Shown one piece after another: positions 1-8,237 of a stretch of DNA of 35,180 nucleotides. The stretch is from Neorhizobium sp. UBA7851 (lineage in GTDB: Bacteria > Pseudomonadota > Alphaproteobacteria > Rhizobiales > Rhizobiaceae), in contig DLSX01000079.1 of NCBI GenBank assembly GCA_002500765.1, forward strand, positions 1 through 35,180. Direction: 5' to 3'. The first letter of the stretch is position 1, and every line of letters starts with the position of its first letter. Below the pieces are notes generated by a model. That model was not told the DNA's origin, searched no databases, and saw only the letters and a program-made list of their open reading frames with translations. The translations under genes and the position numbers were made by a program.

Positions 1-485
1 TACTTGAGCTCATCCTGCACCTTGTTCAGGGCAGCGGCGCCGCAGGCCTCGTCGAACTGGCCGCCCGGCGCGCCGCCGACGCCGATCGCTCCGATCGTGA
101 CATCGCCGACCTTGACCGGAATACCGCCGGCGAGAACCAGAAAACCGTCGATGGAGGCAAGTTCGGCAGCGGCCGGGTTCTCGGTGATGTTTTCCGCCAT
201 GGCGCTGGTCGGCATGCGCGAAGACGACGATGTATAGGCCTTCTGTCGGGCAGCTTCGGGCGTATGCGACCCGGCATTGTCGGCCCGAAGCAGAGCACGA
301 AGAACGCCCGCGCGATCCACCACGGCGGCCGAAACGTTATACCCCTGGGCGGAGCATGCGGCGACCGCTTCGCGGGCGATCGTAGCCGCCAGTTCCATCG
401 GCATGTTCTTTTCTTCGAGAATCTGTGCTGAAGCTGCCGAGGTCATTGTGGCAGCGGCTGTAGCGGCGAGAAGAATGCGCTTCAT
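1..485 (-). CDS. Exported GlcG/HbpS-type (DUF336) protein, 3' end at window edge
   Basis: The reading frame from the ATG at 485 runs off the window at codon 161 with LNKVQDELK, followed by TA; family length and the TA suggest the stop codon lies exactly at the edge. Residues 1-20 form a Sec signal peptide (MKRILLAATA, then small residues up to ASA-Q). The rest is a single GlcG/HbpS domain, with AVVDRAG near residue 55, a GGIPVKVGD stretch and the glycine-rich GAIGVGGAPGGQFDE turn near the C-terminus. Family members include haem-binding HbpS and GlcG of glycolate operons, but many have no assigned function. It follows the kinase/regulator pair on the same strand, 110 bp after the regulator stop. 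AAGGAGA at 492-498 is a good ribosome site and decides the start. A periplasmic small-molecule or haem-binding role is inferred. Confidence 0.88.
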   Translation of the reverse strand, partial: MKRILLAATAAATMTSAASAQILEEKNMPMELAATIAREAVAACSAQGYNVSAAVVDRAGVLRALLRADNAGSHTPEAARQKAYTSSSSRMPTSAMAENITENPAAAELASIDGFLVLAGGIPVKVGDVTIGAIGVGGAPGGQFDEACGAAALNKVQDELK

Positions 486-499
486 GGTCGTCTCCTTTG

Positions 500-539
500 A
501 AACCATATCTCGAAAGTCCTTGCTTTCTGACGATGGTTT
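500..539 (-). promoter_or_regulatory. Two-tier hairpin in the leader of the GlcG-type gene
   Basis: AAACCAT (500-506) pairs with ATGGTTT (533-539), and inside it GAAAG (512-516) pairs with CTTTC (523-527). The structure ends one base from the ribosome site of the GlcG-type gene at 492-498. It could be an operator for the neighbouring regulator, an attenuator, or an end-of-transcript hairpin for the two-component pair. The sequence alone does not decide between these. Confidence 0.4.
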
Positions 540-595
540 TAAAGGCACGGCACAATCCCCGGAATCCGCGACGGCACGGTGAGCCCTAGGTAGTT

Positions 596-1189
596 CTACC
601 GAGAGGCCGCGATGGTGAGACGCACGAACTCTGCCACCGAGCTCGTTTTCAGCTTCTCGGCGATGTTGGCGCGATGCGCGTCTATCGTGCGCGCCGAGAT
701 ATCCAGCGCGCCTGCGATATCCCTGCTGGAAAAGCCTTCACAAACGAGATCGAGCACTTCTCTCTCCCGTCCCGTCAGGCTGGCCAGAAGATCGATAGCT
801 TCGCGACGCTCAAGCCGTAGATCGAGCAACGCTCCGGCCGTGTGGATGGCATCGAGCAGCACGTCCTCGTCGATCGGCTTGCTCAAAAAATCGCTGACAC
901 CCGCCTTGAAGGCCCGGCGGCATGCGTTCACATCGCCATGGCCTGTAATCATGATGATCGGCCAGTCGATCCCGCGTTCCGCCAGCTTCTGCTGTACCTG
1001 CAAGCCGCTGACCAGCGGCATGCGCAGATCAAGCAGCAGTATCCCCGCTTGCCGCGCATCGACGTGGGCGAGAAAGGTCGTCGGATCGGCAAAGGTTTCA
1101 ACCGCCATGCCATAGGTGCCGAGCAGAAGCGAAAGCGCGTCGCGCACTGCCTCGTCATCGTCGACCAGATAGATGTGTCTTCCGCTCAC
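596..1189 (-). CDS. FixJ/NarL-type response regulator (receiver + LuxR HTH)
   Basis: This 197-residue protein has an N-terminal receiver domain (about 1-120) and a C-terminal LuxR-type helix-turn-helix (about 135-195). The receiver carries the acidic pocket D10-D12, the phospho-acceptor D54 in LLLDLRMP, T82 in MITGHGD and K104 in LSKPID. These are FixJ-type signatures, and all switch residues are present. The DNA-binding part starts at LTGREREVLDLV and contains SSRDIAGALDISARTIDAHRA as the recognition region. The start is a GTG that overlaps the kinase stop (GTGA), so the two genes are translationally coupled and form a cognate pair. Likely targets are the adjacent adhE and GlcG-type genes, but this rests only on proximity. 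Confidence 0.9.
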   Translation of the reverse strand: MSGRHIYLVDDDEAVRDALSLLLGTYGMAVETFADPTTFLAHVDARQAGILLLDLRMPLVSGLQVQQKLAERGIDWPIIMITGHGDVNACRRAFKAGVSDFLSKPIDEDVLLDAIHTAGALLDLRLERREAIDLLASLTGREREVLDLVCEGFSSRDIAGALDISARTIDAHRANIAEKLKTSSVAEFVRLTIAASR

Positions 1190-2781
1190 CGGCTTGCCTC
1201 TTCGCTAGCAACAGTCAGCCGGACGGTGAAACAGGCGCCGCCGTCCAGTTCGTTACGGGCTTCGATCTGGCCACCGACGCGTTCGACCAGCGTCGAGCAC
1301 AATGCAAGCCCCAGCCCCATGCCGTCAGGCTTTGTGGTGAAGAATGGTTCGAACAGGCGTGGCAACAGGGCCTCTTTTATGCCCGGGCCGTTGTCGCGAA
1401 TATCGATCCGCACCCGATCGCCCTCAAGCATGGTCGCAATCGTGACCCGGCCCTGTTCGATACCGGCCTCCACCAGGCTTTCGGCGGCGTTGCGGATCAG
1501 ATTGTTGAGAACCTGCTCGAGTTCGACCGGATCGGCCATCAGAACCGGCAGATTTCCTGCAAGCGACAGATCGAGCGCGATGCCGCGCTGTTCGAGATCG
1601 GCATGCATGAGGTCCACCGTGTCGCCAACGATTTTGTTGATTTCAACCGCAACGGGTTTCGGCGGACGGTTGCTGATATAATCACGCATGCGCTTGAGCA
1701 TGTCGCCGGCACGCCGCGCCTCGCGCACATTGGCGGCCATCGTCTTCTTCAAGAGCGGATTGTCCATGCCGGACTGTTCGAGCAGACGCTCCGCGGCCCG
1801 GCTCTGGCTCATCAGCGCGGTCAACGGTTGCGCCAGTTCGTGGGCGATGCCGGACGCGAGTTCGCCCAGAGAATTCACCCTTGCCGCATGGGCAAGCCGC
1901 GCCTCGCGGGCGAGCAGGATGCTGCGCTGTTCGGCCCGTTCAGCCGCCGCCTGCAAGAGCCTGGCCTCACGCCGGTGACGCAGGCTGTAGCCGAAGAGGG
2001 CAATTCCGCCGAGGCTCGCTGCAGCAACCATCGCAAGCGTCGCGACATCGACCAGATCGGCGAGCGAAACCCGCCGCTCCACGGTGAGAAGCAGCGGCTG
2101 CGACTGGCTGTCGATCATGCGGCTGAAGCGAAGCGGCGCAAGCCAGCCGGATGCCTTCTCGCCGGCAGGTCGTTCCATAACCACCCTGCCGTCCAGCTGC
2201 AGTTGAAGGAAAACCCAGTCCGGCAGCTCATCGATATCCACCAGCCGCTTCGGATCGATTTGCAGAACGAGTGCCGGGGCCGGATTGCTGTCCCTTACCT
2301 TTTTCGTCAGCAGATAACCGGCGCTGGACGACGCATCGACATAGCTCTTGCCCTCGCCCGCCTTCTGCATGAAAACGGCGGCAGCAAGCGAGCGATCGTC
2401 CGGTACCCTGGCATCTGCGGGAATGGACAGGATTCGGCGCGCCTCGGCACTGGCCGAGGGTTCGCGCCACGTAATTTCCAGTTCGTTGATGGCTGTGATG
2501 CGCGGATAAAAGCGCATGATGCTCTCGCCGACCTGGGTCAGCGGCTGGCTCTGCCCGTCTTCAGCTGCCAGTACCAGCGAGACCAATGTCGTCAGATGCG
2601 CATCGTGCTGTGCCACGCGTTGCGAGATCATCCGGTGCAGAAGAAATCCGGTTTCGTTCAACTCGCCTTCGGCACGCTTCAGGGAGGAATTGACGGAAAA
2701 TGCCGCGTAACACGCGACGCACAGTATCCAGATGGCAAGGATTCCAGCCATCCATTCCAGTCGCGAATGTGCACCTCTCAT
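1186..2781 (-). CDS. Membrane sensor histidine kinase
   Basis: This 531-residue protein has two membrane segments (about 12-32 and 245-266) that enclose a periplasmic sensor domain of roughly 210 residues that I do not recognise. After a coiled-coil linker comes a HisKA dimerisation domain with the phospho-acceptor H314 in IAHELAQPL. The HATPase_c domain follows: N box LNNLIRNAAES (426-435), G1 DNGPGI (463-468), F box FEPFFTT (477-483) and G2 GMGLGL (487-492). All catalytic boxes are intact. The HELAQPL type of H box is shared with DctB/FixL-like kinases that work with LuxR-type regulators. A GTG one codon upstream of the chosen ATG is equally possible. The gene sits 156 bp downstream of adhE on the same strand and overlaps the regulator gene. 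Confidence 0.9.
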   Translation of the reverse strand: MRGAHSRLEWMAGILAIWILCVACYAAFSVNSSLKRAEGELNETGFLLHRMISQRVAQHDAHLTTLVSLVLAAEDGQSQPLTQVGESIMRFYPRITAINELEITWREPSASAEARRILSIPADARVPDDRSLAAAVFMQKAGEGKSYVDASSSAGYLLTKKVRDSNPAPALVLQIDPKRLVDIDELPDWVFLQLQLDGRVVMERPAGEKASGWLAPLRFSRMIDSQSQPLLLTVERRVSLADLVDVATLAMVAAASLGGIALFGYSLRHRREARLLQAAAERAEQRSILLAREARLAHAARVNSLGELASGIAHELAQPLTALMSQSRAAERLLEQSGMDNPLLKKTMAANVREARRAGDMLKRMRDYISNRPPKPVAVEINKIVGDTVDLMHADLEQRGIALDLSLAGNLPVLMADPVELEQVLNNLIRNAAESLVEAGIEQGRVTIATMLEGDRVRIDIRDNGPGIKEALLPRLFEPFFTTKPDGMGLGLALCSTLVERVGGQIEARNELDGGACFTVRLTVASEEASR

Positions 2782-2881
2782 CACCTATGCACAATCCTGT
2801 TGCATGTCATCGCGGACAGCATAGGGCATAAAGCAGGCTGTCCATCAAGTGCCCACCGCCTTACGGGAGACCTGAAGACAG

Positions 2882-2917
2882 AACACCCGCTGAAAGCATC
2901 TGCTCCCGGCGGGTGTT
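2882..2917 (-). terminator. Hairpin downstream of adhE
   Basis: AACACCCGC (2882-2890) pairs perfectly with GCGGGTGTT (2909-2917) around an 18-nt loop, 20 bases after the adhE stop. No strong T-run follows on the minus strand, so it may only attenuate read-through into the kinase gene. Confidence 0.45.
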
Positions 2918-2937
2918 ACTGTATAGGGTTTATGTAG

Positions 2938-5592
2938 TCAGGCCTTGGTCTTCAGCGAAACAACCTTCCGCTCTTTGGCAGTGGGCTTGTCCTGCTCCTC
3001 GGTATAGGCTTCGCCATGGAAGCTCGCGATCAGCACGTCGCGAATTTCGGCAATCAGCGGATAACGTGGGTTGGCACCCGTGCACTGGTCGTCGAAAGCC
3101 ATTTCAGCCAGCTTGTCGACCTTGGCCATGAAGTCGGCTTCACCGACACCGGCTGCTTGGATCGAGGCCGGGATGTCGAGATCCGTCTTCAACTGCTCCA
3201 GCCACTGGACCAGGTTCTCGACCGATGCCGCATCATTCTTGCCGCCAAGACCGAGATGCTGGGCAATCTCGGCATAACGGCACAAGGCTTTCGGCCGGTC
3301 ATACTGGCTGAAAGCCGCCTGCTTGCTCGGATTGTCGACTGCGTTGTAGCGAACGACATTGGAGATCAAAAGCGCGTTCGACAGGCCGTGCGGCAGGTGG
3401 AACTCAGCCCCGATCTTGTGCGCCATCGAGTGGCAGACGCCAAGAAAGGCATTGGCAAAGGCGATACCGGCAAGCGTTGCTGCATTGTGAACCTGCTCGC
3501 GCGCCTTCGGGTCCTTGGCGCCGTTCTTGTAGGCCGAGGGCAGATAGGTCTTGAGCAGCTTCAGTGCCTGCAGCGCCTGGCCATCCGAATATTCGTTGGC
3601 CATGACCGAGACGTAGGCTTCCAGCGCATGCGTCACCGCGTCGATGCCGCCATGCGCGGTCAGCGATTTGGGCATGTTCATCACCAGATTGGCGTCGACG
3701 ATCGCCATATGCGGTGTCAGCTGGTAGTCGGCGATCGGATATTTGATGCCCGTCTGCTCGTCGGTCACCACGGCAAACGGCGTGACTTCCGAACCGGTGC
3801 CCGAGGTCGTTGGAACGGCCACGAACATGGCCTTCTTGCCCAGCGTCGGGAACCGGTAGATACGCTTGCGGATATCCATGAAGCGCAGCGCCAGATCGGT
3901 GAACTCGACATCCGGATGCTCATACATGACCCACATGATCTTGGCCGCATCCATCGGCGAGCCGCCACCGACGGCGAGAATCAGGTCCGGCTGGAAGGCG
4001 TTTGCAAGTGCCGTTGCCTTGCGCACCACGGCAAGCGTCGGATCGGCGCTGACCTCGAAGAAGACTTCGACCTCGAGGCCGAGTTCCTTGAGGATACGGA
4101 TCGTGTCGTTGACGTTACCGTTCTCGAACAGAAACCGGTCGGTCACGATCAGGCAGCGTTTCTTGTCCTTCAGGTCTTCGAGCGCAAACGGCAGGCTGCC
4201 GCGGCGGAAATAGATCGAAGGCGGCAGCTTGTGCCACAGCATGTTTTCCGCGCGCATGGCGACTGTCTTCCTGTTGATCAGATGCTGCGGGCCGACATTT
4301 TCCGAGATCGAGTTGCCGCCCCACGAACCGCAACCGAGCGTCAGCGACGGAGCGAGGCGGAAATTGTAGAGGTCACCGATACCGCCATGCGAGGCCGGCG
4401 AGTTGATCAGGATGCGCGAGGTCTTCATCTTCGCGCCATAGGTGGCGACGCGTTCCGGCTGCAAATCCTGGTCGGTGTAGAGAACAGACGTATGCCCGAC
4501 GCCGCCGAAGGCCACCAGCGCCTCGGCCTTGTCGCAGGCATCTTCGAAGTTCCTGGCCTTGTACATGGCGAGCAGGGGCGAAAGCTTCTCATAAGCAAAG
4601 GGTTCGGTCTCGTCGATGGCCTCGACTTCGGCAATCAGGACCTTGGTGCCGACCGGCACCTCGAAGCCCGCCATCTCGGCGATCTTGCCCGCCGACTGGC
4701 CGACGATCTCAGCATTGATCGACCCCTTTTTCAGGATCAGGCTCTTGATCGCACCCGCCTCGTTGCCCGAAAGCACATAACCGCCATGGGTGCGGAAACG
4801 CTCGCGCACGACATCATAGACGGCATCGACCACGACCACCGACTGTTCCGAAGCACAGACGACACCATTGTCGAACGTCTTCGACATCAGGATCGAGGCG
4901 ACGGCACGCTTGATATCGGCGAATTCGTCGATGACGGCCGGCGTATTGCCGGCGCCGACACCGATTGCCGGCTTGCCGGACGAATAGGCGGCCTTGACCA
5001 TGCCGGGACCACCGGTCGCGAGGATCAGGTCGATCGCCGGGTGATGCATCAACGCATTGGAGAGTTCGACGCTCGGTTCATCGATCCAGCCGATAATGTC
5101 CTTCGGCGCACCGGCCTTTACGGCGGCCTCCAGAACAAGGCGGGCCGCCTCGCAGGTTGCGCGCTTGGCGCGCGGATGGGGTGAAAAGACGATGCCGTTG
5201 CGGGTCTTGAGCGCAATCAGCGCCTTGAAGATCGCCGTCGAGGTCGGATTGGTGGTCGGCACGATGGCGCAGATAAGGCCGATCGGCTCAGCAACCGTTG
5301 CGATCCCGTATTCGGGCTCTTCGGAGAGAATACCGCAGGTCTTCTCGTCCTTGTATTTGTTATAGATATATTCCGAGGCAAAATGGTTCTTCACCACCTT
5401 GTCCTCCATCACGCCCATGCCGGTCTCCTCAACCGCCATCTTGGCGAGCGGAATACGCGCATTCGCCGCGGCAAGCGCCGCGTTGCGGAAAATCTCGTCA
5501 ACCTGCTCCTGGCTGAAACCCGCATAGGTTTTCTGCGCCGCCTCGACCCGAGCAACCAGCGCATTCAGATCCGCAATCGTGCTAACTGTCAT
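2938..5592 (-). CDS. adhE: Bifunctional acetaldehyde-CoA / alcohol dehydrogenase
   Basis: At 884 residues this is the usual AdhE length, with both enzymes fused. The N-terminal aldehyde dehydrogenase half (about 1-440) reduces acetyl-CoA to acetaldehyde with NADH; it has C246 in GVVCASEQS, matching the catalytic Cys of E. coli AdhE, and PTTNPTST for coenzyme binding. The C-terminal iron alcohol dehydrogenase half (about 450-870) has GGGSPMDAAK (542-551) for NAD and the metal ligands D651 and H655 in GIDAVTHA, plus the His residues of CHSMAHKIG and HLPHG. Nothing is missing. GAGGTGG lies 8 bases before the ATG. AdhE is a fermentative enzyme that forms spirosomes in other bacteria, and is not universal in rhizobia. 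A sensor kinase and regulator follow directly downstream and may control it. Confidence 0.96.
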   Translation of the reverse strand: MTVSTIADLNALVARVEAAQKTYAGFSQEQVDEIFRNAALAAANARIPLAKMAVEETGMGVMEDKVVKNHFASEYIYNKYKDEKTCGILSEEPEYGIATVAEPIGLICAIVPTTNPTSTAIFKALIALKTRNGIVFSPHPRAKRATCEAARLVLEAAVKAGAPKDIIGWIDEPSVELSNALMHHPAIDLILATGGPGMVKAAYSSGKPAIGVGAGNTPAVIDEFADIKRAVASILMSKTFDNGVVCASEQSVVVVDAVYDVVRERFRTHGGYVLSGNEAGAIKSLILKKGSINAEIVGQSAGKIAEMAGFEVPVGTKVLIAEVEAIDETEPFAYEKLSPLLAMYKARNFEDACDKAEALVAFGGVGHTSVLYTDQDLQPERVATYGAKMKTSRILINSPASHGGIGDLYNFRLAPSLTLGCGSWGGNSISENVGPQHLINRKTVAMRAENMLWHKLPPSIYFRRGSLPFALEDLKDKKRCLIVTDRFLFENGNVNDTIRILKELGLEVEVFFEVSADPTLAVVRKATALANAFQPDLILAVGGGSPMDAAKIMWVMYEHPDVEFTDLALRFMDIRKRIYRFPTLGKKAMFVAVPTTSGTGSEVTPFAVVTDEQTGIKYPIADYQLTPHMAIVDANLVMNMPKSLTAHGGIDAVTHALEAYVSVMANEYSDGQALQALKLLKTYLPSAYKNGAKDPKAREQVHNAATLAGIAFANAFLGVCHSMAHKIGAEFHLPHGLSNALLISNVVRYNAVDNPSKQAAFSQYDRPKALCRYAEIAQHLGLGGKNDAASVENLVQWLEQLKTDLDIPASIQAAGVGEADFMAKVDKLAEMAFDDQCTGANPRYPLIAEIRDVLIASFHGEAYTEEQDKPTAKERKVVSLKTKA

Positions 5593-5894
5593 GATAATTC
5601 CACCTCAAATTGTATCATGGTGCATATTTTGTCGCGCTCATAACGCGTACTAATCGATTTAGAAGACCAAATTCTGGACCAATGCCGCCAGGAAGCAAGC
5701 CTTTCGCAGGCTCCCGGAAACTATGTCGCGGCTGCGAAACCTCGCCATGACGTATGTCAATTTTCGCCTGATATGCGCCATGAAGCGAAAGCCGGACTCA
5801 CAATCGAACCCAATGGAATTGAGCGGTTGACTGGCCACCGCCACGGGCTATCACTGCAGGCCCGCAATTGGGAAAATGCGACGCAGAGAAAACC
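5593..5894. other. Divergent adhE / adenine deaminase spacer
   Basis: This 302-bp stretch separates two divergent genes and must hold both promoters. I see no convincing protein gene. One candidate operator is TTTCGC (5762-5767) facing GCGAAA (5785-5790). The part next to adhE (5593-5670) is A/T-rich and is the likeliest place for its promoter. I could not identify an FNR/FixK box (TTGAT-N4-ATCAA) here. Confidence 0.4.
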
Positions 5895-7760
5895 ATGCCT
5901 TTTGATATTCAGGACACCACCATCGACGCCGACAACGAAGTGCGGATCCGTCAGCGCTTGACGCTGGTCGCGCTCGGCAAGGAAAAGGCCGATGTGGCCC
6001 TGCGTGTCGGACGGCTTCTCGATGTCGCAACCCGCACATGGTCGCAAGACCAGGAAATCATCATCAAGGACCGCCGCATCGCCTATGTCGGCAAGGCCGG
6101 TTCCTATCCGGGCGAGGTGGGCATCCGCGTCCACGAACCGGATCTTTCCGCCGTTCCCGGTCTCGGTGAAGTCCACAAGCATATCGAAAGCTCGCATCTG
6201 ACGCCGGAATGGGAAGCCGCCCTTGTCCTGCCGCGCGGCAATACCTGGACCTGCGAGGCCAGCCACGAGTTCTCGAATGTCAACGGCGCAAAGACGCTGG
6301 AATTCTGGCTGAAGGCCCGTGAGGCCGGTTCGCCCCTGAAGATTTTCCCCCTGCCCGGCTCTGCCGTCCCGCCAACGGCCTATGAACATGGCGGCGGTTA
6401 TCTCGGTTATGACGAACAGAAGACGTTTCTTCAAAAGAGCCTGATGACGGCGGGCCTCGACGAGGTGATGGACTGGCCGGCCGTCTGGAACCCGGAAAAC
6501 CCGTCGCATAAACGTCTCTGGGGCATGATCCGCGCCACGTTCGAAATGCGCGCCGTCGTCGAGGGCCATGCCGCCGGTATCCGCGACCTTCCGTCGATCA
6601 ATGCCTTTGCCGCAGCAGGCCTTGCCTCCGACCATGAAGCATGGACGCCGGAAGAGTTCTGGGACAAGCTCACCCACGGCCTGTTCATGGAGCTTCGCCC
6701 GCACAGCCTGCCGGAAGTCATCAAGGGTCTTCTCGACCGCGACCTTGCCGACTGGTCGCAGATCGCGCTGACCACCGACGACCGCTCGGCCTCTGATACC
6801 TTGAGCCTCGGCGCCACCGACCACAATGTGCGTCTCGCCATCCAAGCGGGTCTCGCGCCGGAAATCGCCATCCAGTGCGTCACGATCAACCCCGCCCGCC
6901 ACATGCGCCTCACCCCCTGGGTAGGCTCTATCGCGCCCGGCCGTTATGCCGACATCGTGCTTCTGTCGGATGTCGAAAAATTCGAGATCGCAAAGGTCTG
7001 GGCCGATGGCAAACAGGTCTCCGACGGCAAGACCTACCTGCCGGGCGTGCCGAAGATCGACTGGCCGGAATGGGCGACGAACACCATCAATATCGGCCGC
7101 GACCTGACGGCGGAGGATTTTGCCATCAGGGCCGACCCCGGCCGCGAGACGATGACGGCCGCAGTCCTTCGCCCCTTCCACTGGACCGACGACTTTTTGA
7201 CCTTCGACCTGCCGGTCAGGGACGGTCTGGTTGAGAGGGACCACGCCCGCAACATCACCAAATTCTCCGTCATAGACCGCTTTTCCGGCAAGGCTGCCGT
7301 CTCGAAAATGTTCTGGCTCGGCTGCGGCCCGTCGACGCCTGACACAGCGCTCGCCTGCTCCATGGCGCATGACAAGCATAATATCTGGTGCGTCGGTTCA
7401 TCCGACGAAGCGATGGCAACAGCAGTCAACGCGGTTGCCGAGATCGACGGCGGCTGGGCGCTGGTGCGCGAAGGAAAGGTCGTCGCCCGCGTGCGCTACG
7501 AGGTTGCCGGCCTGATGAGCTGCCGCCCGGCGGAAGACCTGCACGCGGACATGCAGGCGCTTTATGCCGAGGGTGAAAAGGTCGACTGGATGTACGAGCC
7601 GAGCTTTCATCCGCGCTGGTTTGCAGGCTTCCCGGAGCGCCTCGCCTTCGCCACGCTCACCTGCGCCCCCTGGCGCTGGGTCCTTGTCGCGCCGAGCGAT
7701 CATGCCCCGCAGGGCCTTGTCAATGTCGAAACCGGCGCCACCCATCCCGTTGTTTTCTAA
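5895..7760 (+). CDS. Adenine deaminase (amidohydrolase superfamily)
   Basis: This 621-residue protein matches the adenine deaminase family, which converts adenine to hypoxanthine in purine salvage. The metal-dependent barrel shows H94-K-H96-I-E98 (the HxHIES motif), SHEFSNVNG (H124, E125), GHAAGI, SDHEAW and TTDDR with the catalytic Asp. The amidohydrolase composite domain returns at GSIAPGRYADIVLLSD. The C-terminal adenine deaminase domain (about 420-620) is complete. The second motif reads EASHEF where many relatives have DPHEF, so the substrate could be a related aminopurine. I prefer the ATG at 5895; a TTG nine codons upstream is open but has no better ribosome site. The peptidase remnant follows in the same direction about 30 bp later and was probably once co-transcribed. 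Confidence 0.85.
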   Translation: MPFDIQDTTIDADNEVRIRQRLTLVALGKEKADVALRVGRLLDVATRTWSQDQEIIIKDRRIAYVGKAGSYPGEVGIRVHEPDLSAVPGLGEVHKHIESSHLTPEWEAALVLPRGNTWTCEASHEFSNVNGAKTLEFWLKAREAGSPLKIFPLPGSAVPPTAYEHGGGYLGYDEQKTFLQKSLMTAGLDEVMDWPAVWNPENPSHKRLWGMIRATFEMRAVVEGHAAGIRDLPSINAFAAAGLASDHEAWTPEEFWDKLTHGLFMELRPHSLPEVIKGLLDRDLADWSQIALTTDDRSASDTLSLGATDHNVRLAIQAGLAPEIAIQCVTINPARHMRLTPWVGSIAPGRYADIVLLSDVEKFEIAKVWADGKQVSDGKTYLPGVPKIDWPEWATNTINIGRDLTAEDFAIRADPGRETMTAAVLRPFHWTDDFLTFDLPVRDGLVERDHARNITKFSVIDRFSGKAAVSKMFWLGCGPSTPDTALACSMAHDKHNIWCVGSSDEAMATAVNAVAEIDGGWALVREGKVVARVRYEVAGLMSCRPAEDLHADMQALYAEGEKVDWMYEPSFHPRWFAGFPERLAFATLTCAPWRWVLVAPSDHAPQGLVNVETGATHPVVF

Positions 7761-7789
7761 TTTTTCGAAATCCTGCGCCGATCCCGGCC

Positions 7790-8150
7790 GCCGTTGCACC
7801 GATCTCCGTCGAGGAACTGCAGGGCCGTATCACCAAGCTGCAGGCCCTGATGCGGGACGCGGGCGTCAAGGCCGTCTATCTCGATACCTCGACCAGCCTC
7901 ACCTATTTCACCGGCATAACGCTCGGCGCATCGCACCGGCCACGGGCTGGGCATGGATCTGCACGAAAACCCGTTCATCGTGCGAGACAACGGGACGAAG
8001 CTCGAACCCGGCATGGTCTTTTCCGACGAACCCATTCTTTGCGTCTATGGCGAATGTGGCGTGCGTCTGGAAGACATTATCTACATGTCGGAAGCAGGTC
8101 CGGTCTTCTTCACCGAACCAGCCAATTCGATCGACCGGCTTTTCGGCTGA
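7790..8150 (+). pseudogene. Remnant of an M24 (Xaa-Pro aminopeptidase-like) peptidase
   Basis: Two pieces of one M24 peptidase are joined head to tail. From about 7790 the frame gives an N-terminal creatinase-like part (ISVEELQGRITKLQALM, then VYLDTSTSLTYFTGITLGA). At about 7927 it jumps by one frame to HRTGHGLGMDLHENPF, the start of the metal-binding C-terminal third, and ends at the true stop, 8148-8150. The intervening part, about 250 codons in intact relatives, is missing, including the Asp metal ligands. No good start codon remains upstream. An internal deletion with a frame change explains it. The gene is not functional as an M24 enzyme; a short fragment from 7953 could still be translated. 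Confidence 0.85.
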
Positions 8151-8190
8151 ACACCCGGCGCCGCCCCACCGCAATCACCGTTTTTCCGCC

Positions 8191-8217
8191 GTGCCCTCCG
8201 AACCTGCCGGAGGGCAC
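8191..8217. terminator. Perfect hairpin between convergent genes
   Basis: GTGCCCTCCG (8191-8200) pairs perfectly with CGGAGGGCAC (8208-8217) around a 7-nt loop. It lies between the peptidase remnant and the convergent reductase gene, so it can serve both sides. No clear T-run is present. Confidence 0.6.
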
Positions 8218-8237
8218 ATAATCACTTCATGCTTCGA

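Noticed and set aside
3016..5184. A 722-codon open frame antisense to adhE
   Set aside because: It mirrors the adhE codons, has no motif or ribosome site, and is explained by the strong GC bias of the real gene, which leaves the opposite frame free of stops.
5659..5844. Possible 61-residue gene in the adhE/ade spacer
   Set aside because: No ribosome site or motif; it occupies the divergent promoter region.
5593..5894. FNR/FixK or sigma-54 promoter for adhE
   Set aside because: I looked for TTGAT-N4-ATCAA and for GG-N10-GC promoters on both strands and found no convincing match.
5757..7379. A 540-codon open frame antisense to the adenine deaminase gene
   Set aside because: Low-complexity translation without motifs; the opposite strand encodes a complete enzyme with all metal ligands.
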